Position numbers and translations under genes: made by a program
Origin: Trichomonas vaginalis G3
Lineage: Eukaryota > Parabasalia > Trichomonadida > Trichomonadidae
DNA length: 64,000 nucleotides
Assembly (NCBI RefSeq): GCF_026262505.1
Contig: NC_067208.1
Span: forward strand, 10,363,962-10,427,961
Direction of reading: 5' to 3'
Notes under the pieces: model-generated
Databases searched by the model: none
What the model was told of the DNA's origin: nothing
Seen by the model: only the letters and a program-made list of their open reading frames with translations
Shown: positions 30,941 through 41,285 of the stretch, piece by piece
How the letters are laid out: each line of letters opens with the position of its first letter
Position numbering within the stretch: position 1 is the stretch's first letter

Positions 30941-32113
30941 TTAGAGTTTTTCAGTAACAATAGTTCCACCCCATTCGATGACTGTGAATCCATCACGTTT
31001 GAATACAGGAAGTTCTTGTGGTTCAATGTCACATGGATTGTCAAGAGGGAGAGCTGCGAAGAAGACTCTGTTGATGTTGTCTGGCTTTGGTTCGACATTC
31101 ATTGGACACATCTCATCAAAGTTTTCGAACTGGAAGCAGATTTTGATGTATTTGTAGCCACAAAGTTTCGGACCCCAGTATGTAATGAAATCGCAAATCT
31201 CTGTGTCGTTGAGATTCATAGACTTGAGTCTTTCCTCGAAAAAAGAAACACTCTCTTTGCCTTTAATGCAAAATCCTCTGTCCAATTTGAGATTTGGATA
31301 GAATAATGTTTCCCAGAATAGGTATCTCATCTTCTTTCCTCTGTGAATGATCTCGCCTGATGGTAGTGCTTTGATATTCCATGTATTCTTTTCATCAAAT
31401 GAAGGATAAACAAAAGAAAAATCACCATCATTGATTTTGATATTTACCTTTGCCTTTATTTCTTCTTTTGGATACAAATAAATCACTGGTTTTGCACCAC
31501 GAAGTCTTAACACAAGATGTATTGTACCTCCATAACGAATTCCATAGTTTCTAAGAGTCTTTTTATCTTCAAGTTCCATACCGTTATAAATTAATCTTTG
31601 TTGATCAGGAGGTATACCTTCTCTATCTTGGATCGAATTTTTAAGATCCTCTACTTTATTATTGAGATCAAAATCAGTGATTACAATATGTAGGCCTGTC
31701 AATGTCTTAACATACAATCTTCCCTTTCGAATACATGGATAATGATGAATTCTTGGCTTTTCATTTTCTTGAGGCAATACTCGAACATCTGTTTGGCTGA
31801 GATTGTTCTTGAATACTGAAAATACTGAATCAAGAAGACGTATTCCAAGTACCGATGAAATTGTGTCAGAAACTTCAATGGCTTGTTCTTTGGTTGTAAA
31901 TTCATTTGTGCGTGCACAAAGAAGCATCATAAGCATGTTTGCTTTGCCATGATATCTTGATAAGTTCGTAAATAATGTTGTGAATTCACAAGGACTTAGT
32001 TTTGCATTATTAAGAATTTTGCACATCTGTTGAGGAGTTCTTGCAGCCAAGAATTCATCATTATCCATGTATTTAGATATGTCAGCACCAATTTCTTCCC
32101 AATCAAGTTCCAT
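30941..32113 (-). CDS. Ubiquitin-like fusion with KPVIYLYP domain
   Basis: ATG at 32113 opens 390 residues. Residues 1-105 resemble the helical module of the two ankyrin genes ([31 protein letters not shown]). Residues about 131-205 are a ubiquitin-like domain: [38 protein letters not shown], then [10 protein letters not shown]. The usual Gly-Gly end is Gly-Ala, and the chain runs straight into [18 protein letters not shown]. That phrase, with MRYLFWET further on, marks a domain known in bacterial and fungal proteins, in fungi also behind ubiquitin. The Gly-Ala end suggests no cleavage or conjugation, so the ubiquitin part may serve as a binding module. An initiator TCATT lies 20 nt upstream. 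Confidence 0.8.
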   Translation of the reverse strand: MELDWEEIGADISKYMDNDEFLAARTPQQMCKILNNAKLSPCEFTTLFTNLSRYHGKANMLMMLLCARTNEFTTKEQAIEVSDTISSVLGIRLLDSVFSVFKNNLSQTDVRVLPQENEKPRIHHYPCIRKGRLYVKTLTGLHIVITDFDLNNKVEDLKNSIQDREGIPPDQQRLIYNGMELEDKKTLRNYGIRYGGTIHLVLRLRGAKPVIYLYPKEEIKAKVNIKINDGDFSFVYPSFDEKNTWNIKALPSGEIIHRGKKMRYLFWETLFYPNLKLDRGFCIKGKESVSFFEERLKSMNLNDTEICDFITYWGPKLCGYKYIKICFQFENFDEMCPMNVEPKPDNINRVFFAALPLDNPCDIEPQELPVFKRDGFTVIEWGGTIVTEKL

Positions 32114-32130
32114 GGATAGCTATTTTAAAA

Positions 32131-32135
32131 AATGA
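32131..32135 (-). promoter_or_regulatory. Initiator TCATT for ubiquitin-fusion gene
   Basis: Minus-strand TCATT with A+1 at 32133, 20 nt before the ATG at 32113. Confidence 0.55.
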
Positions 32136-32610
32136 AGTTGCCTCAGAAATTTTGATCGAATAAACAGTTATAACAAATACTCGGTTTTACCTATTATATC
32201 CTTTAATAGGCCTCTTAATGTGACTTTTGCAAAAAAATACCAAAAAGACGATAAGAGAATTTCAAAAAAAAGTTTACCAAAATTTTTCAAATCACTTTTC
32301 TCTTTACAAGTTATAATTTGACATGTTAAAATATATAATACGTTTATTAGTAATGTTCATTATGGATGTTTTTAAGCCTTATCATTTCCGAAAAATATGA
32401 TACTAATACATTTCGCAGTTTGTTATGAGATTATTGCATAATTTATAAATTTGCTAGTTGGGCAGCATACGGTGATGCCCATAAAGTATGATTTCAAGCT
32501 AAATTAGATTGTTCAAATATCTGACGATTGTAAATTGAGAGGGGAAAATTTTTTAACCTCTTTTTTTGAGCCTTCACAATTTTCCCGATCGTGTAAAAAA
32601 AATTTTCAAT
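32136..32610. other. Divergent intergenic region
   Basis: AT-rich region between two divergent genes. The frame of the plus-strand gene is open back to 32535 without ATG. No other feature is clear. Confidence 0.45.
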
Positions 32611-32615
32611 TCACA
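32611..32615 (+). promoter_or_regulatory. Initiator TCACA
   Basis: TCACA with A+1 at 32613, 6 nt before the ATG at 32619. It fixes the start of the gene at MSEFETC rather than further upstream. Confidence 0.6.
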
Positions 32616-32618
32616 AAA

Positions 32619-33614
32619 ATGTCTGAGTTCGAGACATGTCCTAATGAGGAACTAATTGCAGATAATCTTGCCTCATTTTCTGGAGACTTATTTACAGCAT
32701 CAGATATCAAGCGATTCTTAGAAATTGCCACTTATGACAAGCCAAATTCAATCAGATTGCCTGATATTGTAAGAGCAATGACATATTATGATAGATGCAT
32801 TCACCGCTATTATAAGACTGATTATAACGAGCCACTTAGAAATTTAATCAATGGCCCTGATATCCGTGTTGCTGTAGAATCGAATCTTGAATGGTTTAAG
32901 AACATAGCTATTTTTGAAGAACTTACAGAATCAATTGTCGAAGATGCAGCGGTCCGTTTAATGAGAATCTTAGCTGTTCTTTCTCTTGATAACTCCAAGT
33001 ATAAATTCACTAAATCTGATGAAAGAATTGTCATGATTTGCTACGTTATTGCTCTTTGTTTCGCTCGAAGAGGAACACTGACAAATTATTTTGCTGAAGC
33101 ATTTGCTTTTCATATGAGCAATGCCATTTTGTCATCGTTAAAACTCCAACGTGAAATTATTCGAATGAACGCAGACCAAGACTACAGCGATGATTTCCGT
33201 AAGTACTTCAAGAGGTTTACAGGAGATTCACCACAAAAATGCAAAGAAGCCGGCGTTGATCCAATGAAAATTTATGATGAAATGATTTGGACAATGTTCA
33301 CTAATACTCATGATAATGGAGATTGTTTACTTCTCATTTTCGATTTAATTATACTCCATTTGAGAGAATATAGACATTACACAAATTATCTTGTTGCAGC
33401 CCATTTCAAATGGTATGTTGAACATGGTGGACGTCTTGAAACAGATAAAATCATTCCTGATGTTCCATTTGATTCAAACAACCTCGTTATTTCAGTTGAT
33501 ATCATGAAAGAATACAAAGAAGTCAATTACGTTGAAACTTTCATAAATTCAATGTGTCCGTGCTTCCAAGGTTTCAATATCTTGTTTGGAAATAGAAAGG
33601 TTAAAAAAGATTAA
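32619..33614 (+). CDS. Helical hypothetical protein, possibly TBC-like
   Basis: From ATG 32619 the protein has 331 residues, all helical in character, with no signal peptide or membrane span. I do not recognise it surely. The stretch NGDCLLLIFDLIILHLREYRHYTNYLVAAHF (residues about 228-258) resembles the C-terminal helices of trichomonad TBC (Rab-GAP) domains, in which a W-D pair and a YLxxAH pattern recur. The Arg and Gln finger motifs of active TBC proteins are not visible, so activity is doubtful. The start is set by an initiator 6 nt upstream. Confidence 0.5.
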   Translation: MSEFETCPNEELIADNLASFSGDLFTASDIKRFLEIATYDKPNSIRLPDIVRAMTYYDRCIHRYYKTDYNEPLRNLINGPDIRVAVESNLEWFKNIAIFEELTESIVEDAAVRLMRILAVLSLDNSKYKFTKSDERIVMICYVIALCFARRGTLTNYFAEAFAFHMSNAILSSLKLQREIIRMNADQDYSDDFRKYFKRFTGDSPQKCKEAGVDPMKIYDEMIWTMFTNTHDNGDCLLLIFDLIILHLREYRHYTNYLVAAHFKWYVEHGGRLETDKIIPDVPFDSNNLVISVDIMKEYKEVNYVETFINSMCPCFQGFNILFGNRKVKKD

Positions 33615-33986
33615 ATATTATTTATTATTATCATTCATCATGATGTTCTAAAGTTTTATTATTTACTACACTTTTGATTGGTCAAATATTACTTTAATTT
33701 TTTGAGAATTTGAGTAAAAATTGATTCAAATTTTAATTAATAAGAACTTTTATTCAAAGAATGGATTGTAAAAATGTGAAACTTTGAAAAATATATACAT
33801 TTGAATCTAGCTTTCTTAGATTTGGTTACTGATTAACGCAATTGGATCAAAATCTTTTGAAGTTTATGATTAAATTTTTGGAAAGTTAATCTGTTATAAG
33901 ATTAAAAGCTATATTTATCAAAAAAATTATAATATGTTGATTGGATTTGAAATTTTTAATTGATAAACGTGCACGAAATTCTTCCA
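33615..33986. other. Intergenic, nothing clear
   Basis: AT-rich spacer between two genes on the same strand. No initiator matching the consensus lies just before the next start. Confidence 0.45.
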
Positions 33987-36377
33987 ATGAATAAAAATCA
34001 GCTATATCATAAGGAAAGGAAGAAGAATATATACCTAAAAGCCAAAATTTGGAGAGATTATTACAAGCTTAAAGGAGCTTTAATGAGAATGCAAATAGAA
34101 AACAAAACAATTGAAGAACAATTGAAAGCTGAACAACAAAAAAACATCGAAATATTTGCATTGTACGAAGAAAAGATACAGAAATTAACAGAGATTGTTG
34201 ATTCGTTACCAAATAGAGGATTAGAAGAAAATTCAAATCCGAATAAACCTGTTAGAAGAGTAAGATGGAGATTTGATGATTTAGAAGTTGAAACCAAAGC
34301 ATTACAAAGTGAGTCAGAAAGAGTAATTCAACATTTGCAAGATCCAATTCACATTCGAAAACAATTTATCGATTACAATCAATATAGATATATGAACACT
34401 AAAGAAAACATGTCAATTCACAGTACAAAAGTAGATAAACCACAGAAACAGTATAAGAAAGAAATTATTTTGAATACTCAACATATTTCATTCGATATTC
34501 CACCAAATGAATTAGATGGCGATATAACAAGTCCATTACAATCTTCATACGAAGAAGAAGATAATACTGAGAATGATAATAATATTGATGATTTTCAGGA
34601 AGAAAGCGGTCATACATTTTCTGCAGATGAGTTACCACCTGATCTTAGAACACCTCTTGTCAAGCATTCGTCATCAAAAGGCTCCGCGAACTCATTAAAA
34701 GAAAATTCGAAGGAAAATTCAATAGAAAATAATTCTCAAATCGAAGTCAATAGTCATAACTCTATCAACAAATCAGTGAATAGTAAATCTGCTGATCTCA
34801 GTTTAGATAACATTCAAAATTCTCCTAAAAATCAGAGCAAATCGAATTCTCAAATTAGCTTATCTGGTGGCAAGTCTCTTAGTAAATCCAGTTCTCAGAT
34901 TAATTCTAATAGCAAGAATTCTGGTGTTAAGTCACCAGAAAATTCTCAAATCAAATCTATTGAAAAAATTTCTCCAATTCAATCGAGTAATGAAAAGTCT
35001 CTTAATAAATCAGGTAATAAATCTCAAATTAAATCAGAAAATAGTGCTGTAAAGACTTCTCCCAAAAATAATCCAAATTCTGTCCCAGAAGTTGAAAATT
35101 TGCAATCACAGCACGGATCTTCAATATCAAAGAGCATTAAAGGATCTGTTTTCGATGATGATGAACCACTTGATCTTTCATCTCCGCCGAATATCCAAGA
35201 TACTCCTGATAGTTCACCGAATAGTGGGGATAAACTTACAAGAACTCCAAGTACTGATGGAGAAATATCCCCGATTACTTCATCTTCGCCTCCTTCAAAT
35301 GTTTCACAATCGACCAATAAAACTAATTCAAATATCCTTGCCGAAGACCATGAAATTGTTAATGGAAGGGATATATCATTCAATCCTAAACCGATATCCA
35401 TGGGAGATTTCGATAAAACAGAATCAGCAAGTGAAAATAAGTCTATTGAACAAATTCAGCCGAAGAAACAAGAAAAAGTCGAACAAATTGAAACAAAAAC
35501 AACTCCAAAGAATACAAATAGTTTCACTGGAACTCTTCCTTTCCAAAACAAAACTCCTTCGTTCAATATTACGCCAGGAAGTACCAGTTCTCCTCAAATG
35601 TTGCCAGAAAGTTCATCAACTGTTCCTAGCTTCATGAAAGACAGTTCTTCAATTCCAGGAACGCCAAACACTCTCAGCAGCACTCCTACTTTCATGCAGT
35701 CCAAATCTCCAACGCCAAACAACACTCCAACAGATAAACAAAAAGAAGAAAAGAAGAAAACTCCGGAACAAAACAAAGTTGAAGTTACAAGTTCAACGCC
35801 ATTACCCAATAAGTCGCATAATGCATCTTCTTCAACTCCATTGCCTGAGAAAGAGAAGAAATTTGCTGCAACTCCGATTATTGGCGAGAAATCTGTTTCA
35901 ACTCCGAAATTCATATTGGAAACACCAGGAAATTCTGTTTATAGATCTAACACAGAACCTGATTTCAGCCAATCAGATGGAAACGGGCTGAGTAGAGAGT
36001 CAACAATTCCAGATTTCATGAAATCTGATGTAACTCCAGCTGGAACTCCGAAAATCAGTAGAGAATCAACTGTTCCTGACTTTATGAAGTCAGAAAGCCC
36101 TCAATCACAGGAAGCAAATAGTCCAAACAATACAGCAAGCACAAGTATAAATATGCCAAGCTATTCCAACATGGATTTCACTCAGCAATCAAATTATAGT
36201 GTAGGTGTTTCAAGCTTCTCATCAAAAGAGAATAAAAACGACCTTTCTCTATCTAAAAGTAGAGGAATTTATGAAAATCCATTATTTACCAATCTTGGAG
36301 TAGGAGAGCTGCGAAACAATTATGGCCACTTTGAGCTTGCAACTTCAAGTAGTGGATTTGCTTCTTCATTAATGTAA
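33987..36377 (+). CDS. Disordered Ser/Pro-rich protein with PxFM repeats
   Basis: From ATG 33987 the protein has 796 residues. Residues 1-85 are basic and helical (LYHKERKKNIYLKAKIWRDY, then a coiled coil with EEQLKAEQQKNIEIF). Residues 150-760 are low-complexity and rich in Ser, Asn, Pro, Lys and Thr, with many NSQI/KS repeats. Four copies of a short motif follow in the last third: TVPSFMKDS, TPTFMQSKS, TIPDFMKSD and TVPDFMKSE, each next to a GTP or TP step. Such spaced motifs usually dock a partner or are phosphorylated. No folded enzyme domain is seen. The role is unknown. Confidence 0.65.
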   Translation: MNKNQLYHKERKKNIYLKAKIWRDYYKLKGALMRMQIENKTIEEQLKAEQQKNIEIFALYEEKIQKLTEIVDSLPNRGLEENSNPNKPVRRVRWRFDDLEVETKALQSESERVIQHLQDPIHIRKQFIDYNQYRYMNTKENMSIHSTKVDKPQKQYKKEIILNTQHISFDIPPNELDGDITSPLQSSYEEEDNTENDNNIDDFQEESGHTFSADELPPDLRTPLVKHSSSKGSANSLKENSKENSIENNSQIEVNSHNSINKSVNSKSADLSLDNIQNSPKNQSKSNSQISLSGGKSLSKSSSQINSNSKNSGVKSPENSQIKSIEKISPIQSSNEKSLNKSGNKSQIKSENSAVKTSPKNNPNSVPEVENLQSQHGSSISKSIKGSVFDDDEPLDLSSPPNIQDTPDSSPNSGDKLTRTPSTDGEISPITSSSPPSNVSQSTNKTNSNILAEDHEIVNGRDISFNPKPISMGDFDKTESASENKSIEQIQPKKQEKVEQIETKTTPKNTNSFTGTLPFQNKTPSFNITPGSTSSPQMLPESSSTVPSFMKDSSSIPGTPNTLSSTPTFMQSKSPTPNNTPTDKQKEEKKKTPEQNKVEVTSSTPLPNKSHNASSSTPLPEKEKKFAATPIIGEKSVSTPKFILETPGNSVYRSNTEPDFSQSDGNGLSRESTIPDFMKSDVTPAGTPKISRESTVPDFMKSESPQSQEANSPNNTASTSINMPSYSNMDFTQQSNYSVGVSSFSSKENKNDLSLSKSRGIYENPLFTNLGVGELRNNYGHFELATSSSGFASSLM

Positions 36378-37183
36378 TTTGTTTGTAAATTTAAAAATTG
36401 TTATTTTTTATTTATTTGGAAACCTAAAATAAAAATAGTTTTATATAAATGAATTAAGTAATGAATAAAATATCAGATACATGGCAATTCATATACGTTG
36501 ATAATCTGATCGTAATAATCAACTGGTTTTATCGATTTTCCTTTCATTTTTTGAGATATCTCACTGAATTTAAATATAATTTCTCAAAATTGCATCGGTT
36601 AATAAATAAAATTTTTATATACTTAATATCTGTTTTATAATTTTTAAACTTATTATCAAATTAATTTTTACTTAATTCAAATTCAAATTCAATTATCCTA
36701 TGAAAGACGTTATACATTATTAATAATCACAAATCCTGAACTGATTATAATGGTCAAATAATTACTTTTCAGATATAACTCAAAAGTTGTAAAATTATTT
36801 GTATATGTTCGGCTATTTTAGCGAAATTTCATTACAGCATGAACTGACAGCACTTTTATTAAACTTAAATATAAAATACGTTATCATCCAAAATTCCTTT
36901 TATTGGTATTGTCTACATATATGATATAAATCTTTATTATAACGGATTTGAATACTATTCAAAAGTTCTTTTCGATAAACAAAATACTTCTCTGATTTAC
37001 TATTTAAAAATGAATTGAGAATCAGATACAACCGATTTTCAATTTCAATGGTTTGATAAAATTGAATTCTTTCTAAATTTAAATTAATTGTTTGCATTCT
37101 TTGCATCTTATAGTGCATCATTATATTATTTTCAAAAGCGCAAAGATGAGATAGTTGATCATCAGGTCGAATATAAACTGTAA
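36378..37183. other. 800-bp intergenic region
   Basis: AT-rich. A 73-residue minus-strand frame at 36900-37121 (MMHYKMQRMQTINLNLERI and on) is the only longer one. It matches no family I know and could be chance or a relic. Confidence 0.4.
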
Positions 37184-39784
37184 GGCTTTACAAAAAAACC
37201 CTCTTGTTCAATTAATGACAACAAATATTCATGCGCAGTGCCATCATCTGGCAAAATTCAACTATATCAATCAATTGAGTATAATCTTGATGTTCCTATT
37301 GAATCAATGGAATTTTTCTGTCCAGGTTCTGGTGGATATTGCACGCTTTTGGCAGAACCTCAATATGGAGGATATCAATTCTCACTGAACGTAAGTGCAG
37401 GAAGCTCCGTAAAGAAGACAATTTATCCATCAATGCCGGAAAGAGTTTATAATATGAAATGCTACATAAATTTTGTAAGTAGCACAGATTATTTTGAGAG
37501 TCCATATTTTATAGAGCACAGATATGAAGGTGAACTATCAGACTTTTCACAAGGAGTAAAAACAGCAATAAAACCAGGCGTTTCCAGACTTTCCATGGAA
37601 ATTGATCCTTCAATGGGACCCATAACACTCGCAACCATATCAGTTACTAACCCACATCATATTCTACGTAATGTTGTTGATCCGAATCAAAGAGTCGATG
37701 GATCTTTTATCCGTGAAATGGTCATTCCTTTTGTTGCAAACGCAACACATATCATTGGCATTGATATCCTTAATTCAGATTTTATGCATCACTGGACATG
37801 GGCCAAAAGGTACGGCAGTTCATTTAATGAATCATATATGTATATTTCTATGCGACCACTCAAGAAATTTACTATTTCTTACATAATTATGGCAAAGAAA
37901 TCCGTTTCATTCCATGATGCTGCAGAGCAATGGCATAAGACTTTCCCTGAGATATACGATATGGTCGAATACGAAGCAGGTTCATATGCTCCTCAGCCAT
38001 ATATGACGAAGTGGGCAGGTAAAGAAGACGAGCTTATAAACACCTTCCTTGGTAGATTCCAAACAGGTACATTTTCAGGCGATAAGTTGGAGAATGTTTC
38101 ATATTTCAAGAGAGTCAGTCCAACATATGTATATGCGAATTATGCAAACAATGCAGATTTTGATTCAAACTGTGTCGAAACAGATACCAACTGCACTTTG
38201 ATTAAAAACAACCCAATTATCAACAGTGATGGCAACAGAGTTATCTTCAGTAATACGGCTTCTTCATCGAAACTTCCATTGGTTCCACCGCAATCGGTTT
38301 TAGATGTTACAATGTCCGAATATAACGAAAACATTGATAAATGGTCATACAATGGCGCTCACCTTGATTATACTAATATGAGAATTGCCAACTATGATTT
38401 GACACATGCTGAAGAGTTCACACCTTATACATTAATCGACACCACTAATGGTAAAGAATGTTACAATATGGTAATGACAATGTTCCCTCTTGTCAAGAAA
38501 CTTGTACAGAAATCACCAAAAGGAATTATGATTTCAATGACAAATGTCCCTCCTTAGATTGCTCAATTTGTCGCTTGTAGCACAGATTCTGTTAATATGG
38601 GTAATATTAATGATTTGTTTACTAATGATAATAAGGATGTTGTTTTCGGAAACAGATATTCACTTGGATCAAGAAGAACTTCAATTGTAGATAATGTTGG
38701 CAAATTGAAAGATGATTTATTTTCGGCTTGTTTGGCAGCCGGATGTATTCCATCATATAATTATTGGAATGATCCTACCTATATGGAAAAAAATCTGAAG
38801 CAATCTTTTGAATTATACCTTCCAATATATGAAGAGCTATATCACAACCACTCATTTATGGCCAACGGATATAACAAGTTTTCAAACGCACCAAGTACTT
38901 TTTACTCTACATGGTGTGCAAGAGATGGAAGTGGTCATTGCTTTGCATCATTTCTGATGGGTTCTCCAGGTAAATTTACAGTTGATGTTCAAGATGTGAA
39001 ATCATGTAAGTTTACAGCCCCTGGTACATCTTGCGAGGTAAAAGGAACTAACAAAGTTCAAGTTGGTACAACTATTCCATATAGAACAGTTGTTGTTGAA
39101 TATTGGACAAGTTACATGTATGATCCAGTTCTTTTCCCTGATGAAGATCCAACGCCAGAAACTGCTGAACCTGAAGAAGAACCACCAGAAGAAATTCCAG
39201 AACCAGATCCAGTACCAGAAGAAGAAGATTCAGAACCAACACGCGAAGAACAGCCAGAAGAAGAACCAGAAGACAATCCAGATTCAGAACCAACACGCGA
39301 AGAACAGCCAGAAGAAAAGCCAGAAGAAAAACCAGAAGATAAGCCAGAAGAAAAACCAGAAGATAAGCCAGAAGAAAAACCAGAAGAGCCTAAACCTACT
39401 ATTGAAGAGCATAAGCCATCAGAAAACTCAGAGTCTGTCTCAACTCATAATGTTGGTGCTGATGGAGGAGATATTGATAAAAAGAAGCAAAAGAAGAATG
39501 GAATCATCATTGGAGCTGTTGCCGGTGGACTCCTGTTCTTAGCTCTCCTTGCAACAACACTATTTTTCGTTCTTGCAAAGAAGAGAGATGATAGCGAAGA
39601 AGAAGAAGAGCAGATGGATCAAGTCCAAGTTGATGATGCTGAAGATGGCACGGTCATCGATCCAGACATGATGTCAATGCAAGTTGATAGTAGCCAATCA
39701 CTTCAGAATATCAGTAATTATATTGATTCTGTCATGATTGGTGATGAAGGAGAAAGTATTGATTTTAATGTTCCTCAAGAATAA
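37184..39784 (+). pseudogene. Surface protein pseudogene, possibly glycosidase-like
   Basis: The coding stretch begins just after a TAA at 37181 with no ATG and no signal peptide, so the 5' end is missing. It stays in one frame to 39784 with a single internal TAG at 38555-38557. The ectodomain (about 640 residues) has phrases such as AAEQWHKTFPEIYDMVEYE, YNGAHLDYTNMRIANYD and SFELYLPIYEELYH, which recall a bacterial glycoside-hydrolase-like barrel family; this is only a pattern match. A Pro/Glu-rich stalk with PEEKPEDK repeats (39130-39405), a membrane span (IIIGAVAGGLLFLALLATTL) and an acidic cytoplasmic tail ending FNVPQE follow. The stop may be strain-specific, but the missing signal peptide argues for a dead copy. 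Confidence 0.75.
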
Positions 39785-39843
39785 TATTCTAGTCCTTTTG
39801 TTTAAACTGTTTAATTTTAAATTTTTAATTTTATTCACAGAAT

Positions 39844-40374
39844 TTGATTTTTGGGATAATTTTTGATTCTCAAATTTTAAAAAGTGTCAAAAAAACGTAT
39901 TACAAATTTTTAGCTCCTGTGGCCTCTCAAGAGGCCCCTTATAAAACGAACCCGAAGAAATATTCTGGGTTTATTTCGCATATTAAAGGTGAAGCCGAAC
40001 AAATGAAGCAAATTCGAGAAAATGTTTTGAATGAAACAAAAAGTACAAATGCAGTTTATTCTCATCTTACGAATAGGAGCACCAAAGTTATATATGGTGC
40101 GCCTCCTAAGACCACATCTACAACTCAAAAATCAAGTCCATCAAAGTTACCAAAACTTATTCCAAGATCACAAACAAAACAAGAAACGAGATCAGTTATA
40201 AATGTTTTGGAACCAAATTCCGAGAACAATTATAACTTTCCAAAGAGAAAAACCGCTGCTTCCCGAATTTATAATCCTGATCGATTAAAGATTTACGATA
40301 TCGGTCATCGGGAGAAAGATATAGCTGTTCTCTCGGGAGCCAGGTTTTCTGAAGAGTCTTTAATTACAATTTAA
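39844..40374 (+). CDS. Hypothetical protein without an ATG at its expected start
   Basis: The open frame starts 7 nt after a TCACA initiator (39835-39839) with TTG at 39844 and encodes up to 176 residues. The first in-frame ATG is only at 40003 (MKQIRENVL, 123 residues). The part before it (APVASQEAPYKTNPKKYSG) looks coding. The rest is basic and Ser/Thr/Pro-rich, ending in a more ordered RIYNPDRLKIYDIG and SGARFSEESLITI. I do not know the family. Either a non-ATG start is used, the 5' end is changed, or the protein starts at 40003. The promoter position speaks for the longer form. Confidence 0.5.
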   Translation: MIFGIIFDSQILKSVKKTYYKFLAPVASQEAPYKTNPKKYSGFISHIKGEAEQMKQIRENVLNETKSTNAVYSHLTNRSTKVIYGAPPKTTSTTQKSSPSKLPKLIPRSQTKQETRSVINVLEPNSENNYNFPKRKTAASRIYNPDRLKIYDIGHREKDIAVLSGARFSEESLITI

Positions 40375-40505
40375 GAAAATTTTTCTTATCTGTTTGTTTG
40401 TACCATTAAATTAAAAATTGTTATGATCTATATTAGTATTTAAAACGTAAATTCGATCTGTCATGAAAAATTGAAAAAAATTATTTTCCATAATTAAAAA
40501 AAACT

Positions 40506-40829
40506 TTATTCAAAGATGGCGAGAACATCATCTTCGTTCATAATTGTATATTCCTTGCCTTCAACTTTAACGTTTTGGAAGCCGAAATCGGGCATCAAAA
40601 CTCTTTGGCCTGGTTTCATATGTGTTGGTTTGAAATGGCCATCTACATATGATCCTGGGCCAACAGCGAGAATTGTAGCTTGATTTGGAACTTTTTGTGC
40701 AGATTCAGGGATGTAAAGATTTCCTTGCTTTGTTTTCATTTGCTGATCGAATTCTACAATGAGACGGGAGCCAAGTGGCTTGATTGGAAGCTTCTTTGTT
40801 GCAAAGCGAAGTCCAAATGATGCAAGCAT
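40506..40829 (-). CDS. Chaperonin 10 (GroES/Hsp10), hydrogenosomal
   Basis: ATG at 40829 opens 107 residues. The first 12-14 (MLASFGLRFATKK) are a hydrogenosome-type presequence: MLAS start, Arg near a likely cut, few acids. The GroES fold follows: IKPLGSRLIVEF, the mobile loop KTKQGNLYIPESAQKVPNQA (usual GGIxLPE replaced by GNLYIPE), ILAVGPGSY, KPGQRVLMPDFGF and EDDVLAIFE. Cpn10 caps the Cpn60 ring and helps fold imported proteins in the hydrogenosome matrix. The stop lies in TAAA. A TCACT initiator lies 26 nt upstream, in one arm of a perfect hairpin. Confidence 0.93.
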   Translation of the reverse strand: MLASFGLRFATKKLPIKPLGSRLIVEFDQQMKTKQGNLYIPESAQKVPNQATILAVGPGSYVDGHFKPTHMKPGQRVLMPDFGFQNVKVEGKEYTIMNEDDVLAIFE

Positions 40830-40837
40830 TTAAAAAT

Positions 40838-40858
40838 GTCACTTTTATTAAAAGTGAC
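40838..40858 (-). promoter_or_regulatory. Palindromic initiator region of cpn10
   Basis: GTCACTTTT (40838-40846) pairs perfectly with AAAAGTGAC (40850-40858). The minus strand reads TCACT with A+1 at 40855, 26 nt before the ATG. If transcription starts there, most of the hairpin is in the 5' end of the mRNA. Confidence 0.6.
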
Positions 40859-41285
40859 AAGATTTTAAGTGGCTAGATAGATTTTGAATACAAGGAACCG
40901 AATATTGAATATGTTCGATCTCACATATAGATTGGCTATATAGTTGTGAAATTAATTTTCAATTATCGCAATCAATCTCAATTTCTCCAAAAATATTGAT
41001 GTATTTTCGATGTTACACTACTTTAACTCATTTCCTTTACTATTTCTACTGTGTAATTATGTTTCATGCATATAATTAATTTCAATCAATCCAAATTTCT
41101 CTTATTTGATTTTAAATTGCATAATGCTAGGTTCCTACACCATTATATAGATTTTGTCACTTTTTGCGCCCAGCGTTCCATGTGTACATTTTACACATGC
41201 AAAGTTAATTATTAAGATGATAATGAATCTGATTTGACACATTTCAGTGTCAAAAATCTCAAATGACACGATATAACAGAACAGC
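40859..41285. other. Intergenic, nothing clear
   Basis: AT-rich region upstream of cpn10. A hairpin-like pair TGTGTACATTTTACACA lies near 41180. No gene is seen. Confidence 0.4.
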
